In this document: positions 26,254-36,211 of the stretch, piece by piece
Layout of the letters: every line of letters begins with the position of its first letter
Numbering within the stretch: the stretch's first letter is position 1
Origin: Planctomycetia bacterium
GTDB lineage: Bacteria; Planctomycetota; Phycisphaerae; UBA1845; UTPLA1
Length of the DNA stretch: 64,000 nt
Direction of reading: 5' to 3'
Assembly: GCA_015075745.1 (NCBI GenBank)
Contig: JABTTW010000003.1
Location: 235,594-299,593 of the forward strand
The notes under the pieces: model-generated
Database searches by the model: none
What the model was told of the DNA's origin: nothing
The model's input: the letters and a program-made list of their open reading frames with translations, nothing else
Translations under genes and position numbers: made by a program

Positions 26254-29178
26254 ATGGTCAGGTCAGCCCATTGGCAATGCATCCTCTTATCCATCGCGCA
26301 GCCGCGTTCCCGCGATCATTCTGCCCGCAATGGCGATGCCGTTAGGCCTGGTTCTCCAGCCCGCCTTCTCTCATTCTTTCTGTTCACCGTCTTACTTGCG
26401 GTCCCAAATCTCGCTTGCGACCAGGCAGGATCCGAAATCCTCAATCTCCCAGGCCAGGGCCCCGCAGACTTCGCGACCATCGAAAACCAATCTCTTTCGA
26501 TAACCTTTAGCGATCTGCCCGAGGGTGCCAACAATGCCTCGCGTACCGTCAACCCTGCCCCCCAGCACGGCAGCCTGCAGATGCCCGATTCCGCCCGCGA
26601 TGGGGCCCTCGCTGTCACTTATATTCCCGATCCCGGCTTCGTCGGCACGGATAGCTTCTCCATCGAACTTCGCGATAGCGAAAACGCCCTGCACACCATC
26701 ACCGCCGGTGTGATCGTCTACCCGGAGGTCCGTTTCGAGGTTGACATCCTCTCCGAATCGCCCATGCTACTCGTGGAGGGCAGAGCCTTCTGTCCATCGG
26801 GCCACGCGTTGCCCGAGGGCACCTACCAATGGGGCTTCGACGGGGTGGTCGAAAGCGGGACGGGAAGCACGCACATGATCAGACAGCACGCCTTTTCCTC
26901 GAGCGGTACGCATATCGTCACGCTGACGCTCGCCCTGACTTCCTTCGGCAATTATCAGTGCTCCAAGGGGCCCACCGGCGAACAAAAACAGGCCGAAGTC
27001 GCCTCTGCCAATTCCCAGCCAACCAACCCGGGTACGCTGTCCGTCAACCCCTCCGGCGCATTCGCCGCAAGCGGCACCCAGGGCGGCCCCTTTTCGCCCT
27101 CCAGCAACGCCTACACGCTCACCAATCCCGGCGATCAGCCGATTGTCTGGGCTGCCTCGAAGACTCAGAGTTGGGTCACTCTTTCCAGTAGCGGCGCCAC
27201 CCTCGCTCCAGGGGGCACCGGGACGCTGACCGTCTTCATCAATGCCACCGCCAATGCACTCCTGCCGGGCACTTACAACGACACGGTGACGATAACCAAC
27301 ACCACCAACGGCTTCGGCACCACCACCCGTAATGTCACGCTCACCGTCAACCCCTTTGGCGCCCTCGCCGTCACCCCAGGCACGAATTTCACGACCAATG
27401 GCTCTATCGGTGGGCCCTTTTTGCCGTCCTCGACTGATTACGTCCTTTCCAACACCGGCAGCACCGCGATCAACTGGACCGCCTCCGCCACCGGCAACTG
27501 GGTTACCCTCTCCAGCGCCGGCGGAACGTTGAACGCCTTTGCCTCCACCACGCTCACCGTCACCATCGACGCCGACGCAAACGCCCTTGCCGAAGGGAAC
27601 TACAGCAGCACCGTCACCATCAGCACCAACAGCACTGGCAGCACGACCCGCACTATCAGCCTCTCTGCCGCCACCACCTCTCCCGCGATTGCCGTGTGGG
27701 CCTTCCCGGACGGCGCAACCTTGACGGGCACGTCGCACTTGGGTGTCGTTGCTTATCACGCGAGTGGTATCTCCCGAATAGATTTCCAGGTCGACGGCGC
27801 TCCGGCGATCTCCGTAGACTCCGAAACTGTAAATCCCTCAACGGGTGAATTCGAATATGTACTTTCCCTGGATACGACCGCCTTCACCGACGGCCCTCAC
27901 ACCGTGTCTGCAAACGCTGTACCGACTGCGGGTGCCTCTCATGCTCTGGCACCCTTGGCGGTTAGTATCGCCAATAGCCAAATCTTCGACACTTGGTACG
28001 TGGATGCAGCACTTGGCAACGACACAACCGGCACCGGATCAAGCGCCGCTCCATACGCGACACTCCGCAAGGCATGCTTGGCCGCTGACAGCGGCGATAC
28101 TATCCTTGCCCGCAATGGGGTTTACGATCTCCCCGATGAGTCGGGCTATGGCTTCAATCAGTATGTAACGATCAAACCGGCCCTGGGGCACAGTGTTACG
28201 ATTTCGGCACAAACGATTCCAAACCTGACTCTTCGATCGTCCTACATCAAATTTGAAGGCATCAGATTCGACCTGAATAACCCCGCGGCCGTCAAACGAT
28301 CGGTAATCTCCAGTGCCGCGACCCACTTCTGGTTCATCAACTGCGAGTTCATTGGCTGGGGCCGCACTCAGGCCAACAATAACGAAAGCGCCTTGCGCTT
28401 TTACGCTGGGTCACGGTTTATTCTTGTTGAGGGCTGCGACTTTCACGACGTGTCCCTAGGGGTCACGGCAACGGCGGGTGATTGCATTCTCCGGCAGAAT
28501 CAGATGTACGACCTCACCGCCGATGGATTTGATTGGGATGGCGAAAACGTCTTGGCGACGGGTAATGTAATATTCAACAATAAACTACCTGTTGGAGGTA
28601 CTCAGCACTGCGATTTCTGGGCCAGCAATACTTGGGGCAACTTCGCCATCATTCGGAACAATAAGGCATTTGACGGCGACCACCAGGGCCAAAAGTTTGG
28701 CGGATACAACGCTGCTGGATTTGGTAAAGCCGGAGCAGTTTATCAGGAGTATTCAAATATCGCGATAATCAATAATCTACTTGCGCTTGGAACCGGGGGT
28801 TCAGTCAATCTGCGATTCGAGGGACTTTCCAAATTCAAGAAATTCAGTAATGTCCTGGTTGAACACAATACTTTTTATGCTGGCAGTAGCACACTCGTTA
28901 TAGAGCCCGACCTATCAGCAGTGGACTTGTGTATTCGCAATAACTTGTTTTACGCCGCCTCCGCGGCCCTAAATGGCCCTCCCGCCGGGGTCGTTGCAAC
29001 GAATAATGTGCTGCCCACTGATCCTGATCCGTTGTTTATTTCTCCCGCAACTTGGGATTTTCGCCTCCAGCCTCTGAGTCCTTACCTTGACCGGGCGCCT
29101 CAGAGCGTCATTCACCATGACCAAGACTGGGCGCCGCGCTTGGGGAGCGCAGATTTGGGCGCGTTTGAGCGTCAATGA
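26254..29178 (+). CDS. Large secreted protein: cadherin/Ig-like, two BACON-like repeats and a right-handed beta-helix
   Basis: About 974 residues; ATG at 26254 has GGGAG eight bases upstream. The secretion segment LLSFFLFTVLLAVPNLACDQ lies unusually far in (~45-65). Then an Ig/cadherin-like domain (VGTDSFSIELRDSENALHT), two ~105-residue repeats of BACON/choice-of-anchor type (GPFSPSSNAYTLTNPGDQPI and GPFLPSSTDYVLSNTGSTAI; each with NWVTLSS and TVTI(T/S) strands), an Ig-like domain with VDGAPAISVDS, and from ~residue 590 a parallel beta-helix opening with WYVDAALGNDTTGTGSSAAP and rich in NNK/NNL turns. Probably a polysaccharide-binding or -cleaving surface protein. The 3' half is visibly more AT-rich than the 5' half. 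Confidence 0.8.
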   Translation: MVRSAHWQCILLSIAQPRSRDHSARNGDAVRPGSPARLLSFFLFTVLLAVPNLACDQAGSEILNLPGQGPADFATIENQSLSITFSDLPEGANNASRTVNPAPQHGSLQMPDSARDGALAVTYIPDPGFVGTDSFSIELRDSENALHTITAGVIVYPEVRFEVDILSESPMLLVEGRAFCPSGHALPEGTYQWGFDGVVESGTGSTHMIRQHAFSSSGTHIVTLTLALTSFGNYQCSKGPTGEQKQAEVASANSQPTNPGTLSVNPSGAFAASGTQGGPFSPSSNAYTLTNPGDQPIVWAASKTQSWVTLSSSGATLAPGGTGTLTVFINATANALLPGTYNDTVTITNTTNGFGTTTRNVTLTVNPFGALAVTPGTNFTTNGSIGGPFLPSSTDYVLSNTGSTAINWTASATGNWVTLSSAGGTLNAFASTTLTVTIDADANALAEGNYSSTVTISTNSTGSTTRTISLSAATTSPAIAVWAFPDGATLTGTSHLGVVAYHASGISRIDFQVDGAPAISVDSETVNPSTGEFEYVLSLDTTAFTDGPHTVSANAVPTAGASHALAPLAVSIANSQIFDTWYVDAALGNDTTGTGSSAAPYATLRKACLAADSGDTILARNGVYDLPDESGYGFNQYVTIKPALGHSVTISAQTIPNLTLRSSYIKFEGIRFDLNNPAAVKRSVISSAATHFWFINCEFIGWGRTQANNNESALRFYAGSRFILVEGCDFHDVSLGVTATAGDCILRQNQMYDLTADGFDWDGENVLATGNVIFNNKLPVGGTQHCDFWASNTWGNFAIIRNNKAFDGDHQGQKFGGYNAAGFGKAGAVYQEYSNIAIINNLLALGTGGSVNLRFEGLSKFKKFSNVLVEHNTFYAGSSTLVIEPDLSAVDLCIRNNLFYAASAALNGPPAGVVATNNVLPTDPDPLFISPATWDFRLQPLSPYLDRAPQSVIHHDQDWAPRLGSADLGAFERQ

Positions 29179-29309
29179 CTACTTGTCTCGGCGGGATGCG
29201 GAATTGGAGTCAAGCAACTCTTGTCGGGGAGATCAACGAGCGCGGTTCTCTTGTGGACGCCCGTAATTCTGTTTTCTTAACTGCGTAGCGGCAGGGGCCG
29301 ATCTGATCA

Positions 29310-30651
29310 GAGCTAAAACCGAGTTTCGTTGATGGTGGCTGAATAAAAAATGGCGGCGTAGTCTCGGGACTTGTTCGAGGTTCCGAGCCGCCCACGATGG
29401 GCAGAGGAGTACGCCGATGCACGAGAGTAGCGAGAAGGTCGCAGCGATTCCCGCCCCCAGTCGGGACGTTTTGACGGAGGTTTTTCGAGACTGGGCCCAG
29501 CGCCTCTTGGGCCAGGCCGTCGAAGCCGAGGTCGATGCCTGGATCGAACGCTACGCGGAGGTGCGCGATCACCGCGGTCGGCAGTAGGTGGTCAGGAACG
29601 GCCATCACCCCAGCCGAACGCTGTTGACTGGCATCGCGCCGGTGGACCTGACGCAGCCACGGGTGTGGGACCGTCGGATCGTCGGCCGCACCGAGGCCGG
29701 CGAGAAGGTGGATGCAAAGGGCGAGCCGGCAGAACGGTTCTGTTCGTCCATCCTGCCGCCGTATCTTCGGAAGACGAAGGCCATCGAGGAATTGATTCCA
29801 TGACTGTGTCTCAAAGGCGTGAGCACCGGCGACTTCAGCGGAGCCTTGCAGGCGTTGGTTGATCCACAGGCCTCGGGCCTCAGCGCAGCGACCGTCACGC
29901 GGCTGATGGTGGGCTGGCAAGAGGAGTACCGCGCGTGGCATCGTCGCTCGCTGGCGGCCAGGCATTATGTGTACCTCTGAGCCGACGGCATTCACTTCAA
30001 CATTCGCCTGGAGGAAGACCGGCAATGCATCCTGGTGCTGATGGGGGCGACGGCGGAGCGCCGCAAGGAGCTGATCGCAGTGGTCGACGGCCGATGGGGC
30101 GCTGGGCTTCTGGGCGGCGTTGCCGAAGGTCTATTCACAAACCCGCGAGCAGCGATGCTGGGTCCACAATACGGTCAACGTACTGGACAAAATGCCCAAG
30201 CGGGTGCAGACCGGGGCCAAGGCCAAGCTGCACGAGATCTGGATGGCGCCGACGCGAGAGGATGCGGACACGGCGTTCGATCACTTTGCGGCGCACTACG
30301 AGGCGAAGTTCCCTGAGGCCGTGGCATGTCTGACCAAAGACCGCGACGTGCTGCTGGCGTTCTACGACTTCCCGGCCGAGCACAGGTGGCATCTGCGGAC
30401 GACCAACCCGATCGAGAGCACGTTCACGACGGTGCGACTGCGTCACCGGCGGACCAAGGGCAACGGCAGCCGTGTGGCCTGCCTGGCGATGGTGTTCAAG
30501 CTCTGCGCGTTGGCCGCGAAACACTGGCGGCTGCTCAACGGCGCGACGCTGCTCCCGGAGGTCATCGCCGGCGTGAAGTTCGTCAATGGAGAAAAGGCCG
30601 AGAAGAACGTCGCCTGATTACCGCGCCATCAACGAGATTTGACAATTACTC
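29310..30651 (+). mobile_element. IS256-family element, copy 1, decayed
   Basis: The transposase frame starts at ATG 29417 (MHESSEKVAAIPAPSRDVLT) and is broken by TAG at 29587, stops near 29803 and 29980, and a missing block of about 27 codons with frameshifts near 30095-30120. The last part (MPKRVQTGAKAKLHEIWMAP ... TTNPIESTFTTVRLRHRRTK) is intact to 30617. Ends match those of copy 2 at 39744-41169: left GAGCTAAAACCGAGTTTCG, right CGAGATTTGACAATTACTC. The octamer TCTGATCA flanks it (29302-29309 and 30657-30664) with five extra bases on the right. It abuts the 3' end of the exopolysaccharide locus. Confidence 0.85.
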
Positions 30652-30661
30652 CAACGTCTGA

Positions 30662-32686
30662 TCACCGCTGCTTCCCAACTGATATAAAAGTAGAAACGTC
30701 TATCGAGTTAATCCATTCCGCGAACACACGCAAACAGGGCACACTGGTTCGCCGGTGGTAGCTACGGCTAAGCCAACCGGGTCCAGGCCCTTCTTCCGCC
30801 GAAACGAGCACTGCTGGCTCCGAGAACTCTAATCCAATCTCGACAGGCAAACTCGCGACTAGCACTCTGTATGAAGTTTTGCTGCAAGCTACAATATCGC
30901 AGTCTTCAGAAAAGTGATACATCACAGCGGTTCGGTGCATTCCTTGGCCGCGAAGCCGATCCAGACAATGAATCCTCCGAACTTGGCCTAGGACGCGCAC
31001 TTCCCGCTCGTGAATCACTGGGACTCTACCCTTCTGGTATCCATCGTGCCGTCCAATCACCTTACCCCCGTTGGCCTCAGGTGACCAATCCATGCAGGTT
31101 GACCTCGCCCGTCGGCCCCACAGAAATGGGCCCAATATCTCTGACTGATTCGCACCATCTACGACCACAGTGTTATGTGCTTCCGTGCTCCTAAAGTAAT
31201 CTCGCCAATCCGGATAGGAAAAGTAATCATACGTTCCAGGGTCCACGAGTACGTCAATTCCACCAACTCTAAGCGTGATGCTCAAGGCATCTGCATGTCC
31301 GTGCGCAGCTAGCGGCCCGAACCCGAGTTCCCCACAGTCGAATTCTACCGAGATTGAGTCTGCGTTCCCACGGCGTCCACATTGAATCAGGTATCGCCCG
31401 CTGTCAGGAAACGCATGACACCTGAGTACTTCGTCGCGGTAGGTCCCGTTCCCTTCTTCAGAAGCCTCGATGTCTGGGCCCAGCAACCAGAATGCCCGCT
31501 CACTAATTGAGTCTTCTATCGCGATCCCTGTGTCGCCAAGAACGCGACCTCCAGCATCAAGCAGACTCTTTACCGCATCACCTCGCCCACCGAGTTCGAG
31601 GACATACCCGTCGTCACAATCACCGAAATACGTAGGACTTCCCCCCGCCTCGCAATGGGCTGAGACGAATCGGAACATCATTCGCAGTCGCTCCCAATAA
31701 CTTTCTTGAAAGTCATTGCCGGTATTCCGCGCCACCAATCCAGCCAGCAGAAAAAACTCCATGACGAAGAGCTGGTAGCCCATCGCTTGTTCGCGATGGC
31801 CCCCATCTGGGTAGGTCTGAGCCTCAATCTCCCGCGCCAAGATTTCTTGGCTGAGTCCTCGCCATTTCTCGCTTCCGCGCAGATTACCAAAATACGAGCT
31901 GGCAATAAACACGCCAGCAGCCTCTCCGATGACATGGTTGTTGGCAGACGAATAGTGAGAGTACTTGCGCGAGATTTCCCACATATGCAAGTGCACGATG
32001 CGGAGTAATCTTTCTAAGAACGCCGTGCTCAGCGCTCCAGACGGTTGGATTAGTTCCAACGCCCAGACCCAGTTGATTAGTCGGATGCCCAGTTCCAAGG
32101 GGCTTCGCCAGTTCATTCCATGACCAAAGGGCGACTGACGCATCCACGATTCGATTTGCTTCACGATCTCAACAGCGAATCTCAAGTCGCCGGTTACCCG
32201 ATATGCCCTTCCAAGTACAACGAGGTGATGGTGCCGGTTTAGTTCCCACACAAATTTGCAGTCCCCGGTTACCGAATAGGATCTGTAATCGACTGCGTCA
32301 GACGCCTCCAGAGGTGTTTGGACGCCGGCCTTGTACTCGTAGTTCCAATTGATTTCCTTGCCGAGGTCGCAATCGGCAAGATCGAAGAGCGTAATGCGGT
32401 GCGAGAGGATTTTTTCAACCCGTGTCAATATCGCCTGCCGCCAGCAAGGAGAATAATGCCCTGCGAGCTCATCCTTTCCAAGTCCCATATGCGCGCCGAG
32501 TGCGTGCGAGCTTACCGCGCTTGCGTCCTTGTCTTCGATAATTACATTCGTAACACTGAGTTCATGCCGTCCGACAGCTCTGAGCACTCGCTCAGAAAGC
32601 CGTCTAAGCTCTTGTCGCGATCGCCAGGCGATCTCCGGCAGGGACATCGACCGAAGGCGCTTGAAATACCATTGAGAAGTTGGCAT
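30662..32686 (-). CDS. Heparinase II/III-family polysaccharide lyase
   Basis: 674 residues. The N-terminal (alpha/alpha) domain opens with YFKRLRSMSLPEIAWRSRQE, the standard start of exopolysaccharide-locus heparinases, and has SSANNHVIGEAAG with the conserved Asn-His. The C-terminal beta-sandwich has GPLAAHGHADALSITLRVGG, VDPGTYDYFSYPDWRDYFR and STEAHNTVVVDGANQSE, carrying the conserved His, Tyr and Asn-Thr residues. It would cleave a uronic-acid-containing polysaccharide in the periplasm, trimming or recycling the product of this locus. No clear signal peptide is seen, which is usual for this subgroup. Nine nucleotides after the glycosyltransferase upstream. The DNA is noticeably less GC-rich than the housekeeping genes. 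Confidence 0.9.
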   Translation of the reverse strand: MPTSQWYFKRLRSMSLPEIAWRSRQELRRLSERVLRAVGRHELSVTNVIIEDKDASAVSSHALGAHMGLGKDELAGHYSPCWRQAILTRVEKILSHRITLFDLADCDLGKEINWNYEYKAGVQTPLEASDAVDYRSYSVTGDCKFVWELNRHHHLVVLGRAYRVTGDLRFAVEIVKQIESWMRQSPFGHGMNWRSPLELGIRLINWVWALELIQPSGALSTAFLERLLRIVHLHMWEISRKYSHYSSANNHVIGEAAGVFIASSYFGNLRGSEKWRGLSQEILAREIEAQTYPDGGHREQAMGYQLFVMEFFLLAGLVARNTGNDFQESYWERLRMMFRFVSAHCEAGGSPTYFGDCDDGYVLELGGRGDAVKSLLDAGGRVLGDTGIAIEDSISERAFWLLGPDIEASEEGNGTYRDEVLRCHAFPDSGRYLIQCGRRGNADSISVEFDCGELGFGPLAAHGHADALSITLRVGGIDVLVDPGTYDYFSYPDWRDYFRSTEAHNTVVVDGANQSEILGPFLWGRRARSTCMDWSPEANGGKVIGRHDGYQKGRVPVIHEREVRVLGQVRRIHCLDRLRGQGMHRTAVMYHFSEDCDIVACSKTSYRVLVASLPVEIGLEFSEPAVLVSAEEGPGPGWLSRSYHRRTSVPCLRVFAEWINSIDVSTFISVGKQR

Positions 32687-32695
32687 CTTCGACCA

Positions 32696-33946
32696 CTAAC
32701 GTCTGCCCGGAATCGAGCGGATTTCCTCTACAAGACGCGCAGTGACTGACTCCCAAGTGCACCCTCGTACCCGATCCTGTCTTTTTGCAATGGCGCCCGC
32801 GCCGTCGTGTTCGAGGGACTCACTAATTGCCTTTGCGAAAGCCTCCGGAGTTTCCGCCACTGCTACGCACTCGTCATATCTTCCCAGGTGATGAAAGGGG
32901 GTGGAAACAACTGGCAGTCCGAGGGCAAGGTATTCCTTAAGCTTCACCGGGTTGCAATAGTGAATCCATCGATTTCGCCGCCATGTCATGATTGCCACAC
33001 GAAAGGCCGCCCCGTAGGAGGGGATCAACTCGTAGGGACGTTGCCCGACAAGGGTTACGTTTGGCTGCCGTGCCAGCGATGATACGTCTGTCGACGCATG
33101 ACCCACGAAAACGAACGACAATTGCGGAAGCAATTGCACGACCCGAGTCGCAAATGGCACATCGAAGGTATGATCGTCAATCGCTCCAAAAAAACCCACC
33201 ATCGGTTCTCGAACATGTTTAATGTCTTCTGGTACGACACGGTCGCGTGCCGCCTTGGCGAACCGAGCAAAGTCAACGCCATGGTCCGAAAGGAAGGCAC
33301 GCCGCACCGATTGCTTTTCATCCTCAAAAAGCGCGCCGCTCGCATAGACCACAAGGTCGCTCTCTCGACGCAGTCGGTCGTCGTATTGAGAAATCTGAAC
33401 ATCGATATAACCTCCTTCCTCGGAGCGAAACTCCTCATGTCGATCCGTTCGCTGATACACCAGTGCACTTCGCGAAAGCCTAAGCGCGATGTCACAAGCG
33501 GCCGGACATTCGACCCATACAAGAGGCGACGTCATCTTGAGGCGCCACGCCGCCCAGCGGACTTGTGCAAGAACACCGAGGCAATTTGCGACCCGCCCGA
33601 ATTCGCGATGGTGAAGCGGTACGCTGATCGGAGAGAAGGCGTAAAACCTATTCTCAACGTGCTGAAGGCCACGCCGAATACTCTGCAGCTTACGTGCAAT
33701 CTTTCGAAACAACTTTTTGCCCTCTGACCAGCGCGGTCGTTGCATAACGATCGAATTCACGAACAGCACCGGCACGCATCGTGCGAGACGCCGCATGACC
33801 TGCATGTCGAAATGACCGCGATTGTGGTACCACCAATCCTCACCCGCGAAGCAGATGACGCCACGATCAAGGACTCCGTCTGGCGTCGCGCCGGGCGCTG
33901 ACACTTCATTAAGCGCCTCGCTTGAATAGTCCGAAGCAGCGTTCAC
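32696..33946 (-). CDS. Glycosyltransferase, GT4-like (GT-B fold)
   Basis: 416 residues from a GTG start (VNAASDYSSEA). N-terminal substrate domain: GVICFAGEDWWYHNRGHFDM, DRHEEFRSEEG; C-terminal nucleotide-sugar domain: VGFFGAIDDHTFDVP, LSFVFVGHASTDVSSL, NVTLVGQRPYELIPSYGAAF and the late CNPVKLKEYLALGLPVVSTP with the acidic-Glu signature of GT4-type enzymes. It likely adds one sugar to the lipid-linked repeat unit in the cytoplasm. Before insertion of the IS630 element at 33957-35198 it began seven nucleotides after the stop of the GT26 gene. Confidence 0.85.
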   Translation of the reverse strand: MNAASDYSSEALNEVSAPGATPDGVLDRGVICFAGEDWWYHNRGHFDMQVMRRLARCVPVLFVNSIVMQRPRWSEGKKLFRKIARKLQSIRRGLQHVENRFYAFSPISVPLHHREFGRVANCLGVLAQVRWAAWRLKMTSPLVWVECPAACDIALRLSRSALVYQRTDRHEEFRSEEGGYIDVQISQYDDRLRRESDLVVYASGALFEDEKQSVRRAFLSDHGVDFARFAKAARDRVVPEDIKHVREPMVGFFGAIDDHTFDVPFATRVVQLLPQLSFVFVGHASTDVSSLARQPNVTLVGQRPYELIPSYGAAFRVAIMTWRRNRWIHYCNPVKLKEYLALGLPVVSTPFHHLGRYDECVAVAETPEAFAKAISESLEHDGAGAIAKRQDRVRGCTWESVTARLVEEIRSIPGRR

Positions 33947-33964
33947 AAGGATCCTAGTACTCCG

Positions 33965-34657
33965 TCATGTTTCAATTTGCGGGTAAAGCCGATGGAGCTT
34001 CACGCGGGCATCATCGGTGGTGAACTGCCAGTTGATTCGTTTGGATCGATGGTTCCGATTTGATTCCCATGCCTTCACTTGCTTTGTTAGGGCCTTTTCA
34101 TCGGGGACGCGGCCGTTGAGAGCCTGCTTTTCCATCACGCTGAACTCGATCTCCGCCATATTCAACCACGATCCATGCTTGGGCGTATGCACCACGTCCA
34201 GCTTGTCCATCAGCCGTCTTGCCTCGGCTGGAGGGAAGGCGGCATAAAGGCTCGACACGGTGTGGGTGTTGAGATTGTCCATCACCACGGTGATCTTCTC
34301 CGCACGGCGGTAGTGGAGGTCCACCAGCGCCCGCATCTGGCCGGCAAAGTCGGTTTTGCAACGCCGCGACGTCACCGTCACCTGCCGCCAACCTTTGAGC
34401 GGCTCCACGAAGACAAACAAATTCGCCGTCCCATTGCGCTCGTATTCATAGTCATACCGCGCCGCCTGACCCCGCTTCGCCGCCATCGGCCGACGTACCT
34501 CCGAGACCAGTTGCTTGGACTTCTCATCGAAACAGACCACCGGGCGTTTCGGATCATAGGGCCGGTGATAAACCTCCAGAACATTTTCCATCGCACAGAC
34601 GAACGCCGCATCCTGGTCCGGCGGAATGCACCACATCTTCTTCTGCCACGGTTTCAA
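33965..34657 (-). CDS. IS630 element A transposase, second frame (DDE part)
   Basis: About 230 residues of DDE_3 catalytic domain. Acidic residues: VVCFDEKSKQL (D1), ITVVMDNLNTH (D2) and GSWLNMAEIEFSV (E). It has no good start of its own and is expected to be made by -1 frameshifting from the upstream HTH frame. Confidence 0.85.
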   Translation of the reverse strand: MKPWQKKMWCIPPDQDAAFVCAMENVLEVYHRPYDPKRPVVCFDEKSKQLVSEVRRPMAAKRGQAARYDYEYERNGTANLFVFVEPLKGWRQVTVTSRRCKTDFAGQMRALVDLHYRRAEKITVVMDNLNTHTVSSLYAAFPPAEARRLMDKLDVVHTPKHGSWLNMAEIEFSVMEKQALNGRVPDEKALTKQVKAWESNRNHRSKRINWQFTTDDARVKLHRLYPQIET

Positions 34658-35142
34658 CTCGTTTTTTGAAGAACACGCCGGATCGTCTCATGGGACACCG
34701 CGTCCACGATCTTCAATTCCACCACCCGGTCGGCCAGCAGCCGGAGCGACCAACGTTCGTATCCCTTCGGCGGCTGCGAGCAGGCCACGGCCACAAGTTT
34801 GGCCTCCTTGCGGCCGTCGAACTTTGGCGCCACCGGCGGGAAGGGCCGTTTCTTCGGTGCCAAACAGGCCTCCAATCCTTCCTCTACAAACCGCTTCCGC
34901 AGGTACTCGATGCTCCGAACCGACACCGCCAGGCCTTCTGCGATCCGCGTATCGGGCCAGCCCGGTCGTGACTTCGATTCATCCGCCTGAAGCAGAATGT
35001 TCGCGTGCCGAATTTTGTAGGCCGCCGCCCTGCCCGTCGAAACCAACTCCTTTAATCGCCGCCGCTCCACCGCCTCCAGCCGAACCACATACCGTTTCAT
35101 CGCCGATCCTCCATGATCAACAGGCCATCCACGGCCATCCAA
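34654..35142 (-). CDS. IS630 element A transposase, first frame (HTH part)
   Basis: 162 residues: KRYVVRLEAVERRRLKELVS, then a helix-turn-helix (GWPDTRIAEGLAVSVRSIEY) and SVRSIEYLRKRFVEEGLEAC. It ends with SHETIRRVLQKTS. Just before the stop the coding strand reads CAA AAA ACG; a -1 slip on the six A's gives AAC GAG TTG AAA and enters the second frame, the usual IS630 arrangement. Confidence 0.85.
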   Translation of the reverse strand: MDGRGWPVDHGGSAMKRYVVRLEAVERRRLKELVSTGRAAAYKIRHANILLQADESKSRPGWPDTRIAEGLAVSVRSIEYLRKRFVEEGLEACLAPKKRPFPPVAPKFDGRKEAKLVAVACSQPPKGYERWSLRLLADRVVELKIVDAVSHETIRRVLQKTS

Positions 35143-35197
35143 TCATGAACATCGACCCTTTCCAAAAATAACCCGCAAAGCTAACGATGACGGAGCA

Positions 35198-35992
35198 CTA
35201 GTCGGCTGCAGGGTGCTTCCTTCGCCAAGTTGATTGGACGCTTAACGCAACCTCCCGCAGCAGCATGACTGCAAATGCACAGTTCGTAACGAGGTAGCGC
35301 CTCCAAAGCCTGCGCGGCTCTTGCAGCGCCCGATGCAGCCATTCGAGGCCCGATTTCTGCCATGACAGCGGCGCTCGAGTGACGAGCCCGGCGTAGACAT
35401 CAAAGGATCCCCCGACCCCGTGGCAAACGCAGACATTTAACTTGCTCCCCCATCGCTTGAGAAATACCTCTTTCTTCGGCGAACTCATCGCCACAAATAG
35501 GATATCGGGATGTGCGTCTCGGATCTTCTCGGCCACAAACCGTTCCTCGTCCTCCTTGTAGTAACCGTCGCAGCTCCCCGCGATGAGCACGCTTGGCCTC
35601 TCGCGGCGCGCCCGATTCACTACCTTTTGTAGGACCGCGGGTCGCGCACCAAGAAAGTAGACCGAGGCGCGCCGCTCATTGGCGAGATCTAGGAGCTTTT
35701 CGAATAGGTCGATTCCGGCTACGCGTTCAGGCAGCGGTTGCCCGAGTAGTCGCGCCGCCCAGACCACGCCCGCACCATCCGCAAGAACCAGATCTGCGCT
35801 TGACACCGACTCGTGAAGCGCTCGATCCCGGCGCATGGCTACGAGCTTCGCTACATTGACCACCCCGATCGACAGTTGCTCTTTTTGAATTATCGCCTCG
35901 CCGCAGAGCGCGAGTGTCTGACTCATGGTTACCGCATGGACAGAGATGCCAAAGAGCTCTCGCCGCGGGATCTCACTAATTGCTTCCTTCAT
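35198..35992 (-). CDS. WecG/TagA/CpsF-family glycosyltransferase (GT26)
   Basis: 264 residues. Family blocks: VVNVAKLVAMRRD, SSADLVLADGAGVVWAARLL, RRASVYFLGARPAVLQKVV, PDILFVAMSSPKKEVFL and CHGVGGSFDVYAG. Members transfer ManNAcA, ManNAc or Glc-type sugars onto polyprenyl-diphospho-sugar acceptors at the inner membrane. The stop codon TAG overlaps the TA target of IS630 element A, but the sequence restored by removing the element still reads GAC TAG, so the protein is not altered. It was originally separated from the GT4-like gene by only seven bases. Confidence 0.9.
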   Translation of the reverse strand: MKEAISEIPRRELFGISVHAVTMSQTLALCGEAIIQKEQLSIGVVNVAKLVAMRRDRALHESVSSADLVLADGAGVVWAARLLGQPLPERVAGIDLFEKLLDLANERRASVYFLGARPAVLQKVVNRARRERPSVLIAGSCDGYYKEDEERFVAEKIRDAHPDILFVAMSSPKKEVFLKRWGSKLNVCVCHGVGGSFDVYAGLVTRAPLSWQKSGLEWLHRALQEPRRLWRRYLVTNCAFAVMLLREVALSVQSTWRRKHPAAD

Positions 35993-36211
35993 TAAATATC
36001 CTCCTAGTCCAAACGGTTTTCAGTGTTGCCCGAATAGAGCACCGACTCTCGCTCGTTAGCACCTCAGAGGCCCCACGGCACGGCATGCGCGGAGTTCCGT
36101 GACCATCGCTCGGATGATTGAATCTGACGGCAGTCCAGCTACGCAGCGTTCCGCCCGACGCGACCGCCGATTGAACTCCGGCAACAGACGGTTACCCTGG
36201 ACAGGCACCTA
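35993..36211. other. Spacer between GT26 gene and the IS chain
   Basis: About 220 bases upstream of the GT26 start, ending at the CTAG target of element X. No coding sequence or RNA recognised. Confidence 0.4.

Larger units (their letters stand above)
33957..35198 (-). mobile_element. IS630-superfamily element A, copy 1 (apparently intact)
   Basis: 1242 bp flanked by the duplicated TA of a CTAG target (33955-33956 and 35199-35200). Terminal repeats GTACTCCGTCAT and GTGCTCCGTCAT (right end, reverse complement). It has two overlapping transposase frames joined by an A6 slippery run. A second, decayed copy is at 37470-38709. Confidence 0.92.

Noticed and set aside
26767..27759. A 330-codon minus-strand frame opposite the beta-helix protein
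   Set aside because: Glycine- and charge-rich with no motif; the plus strand encodes recognisable repeats through the same interval.
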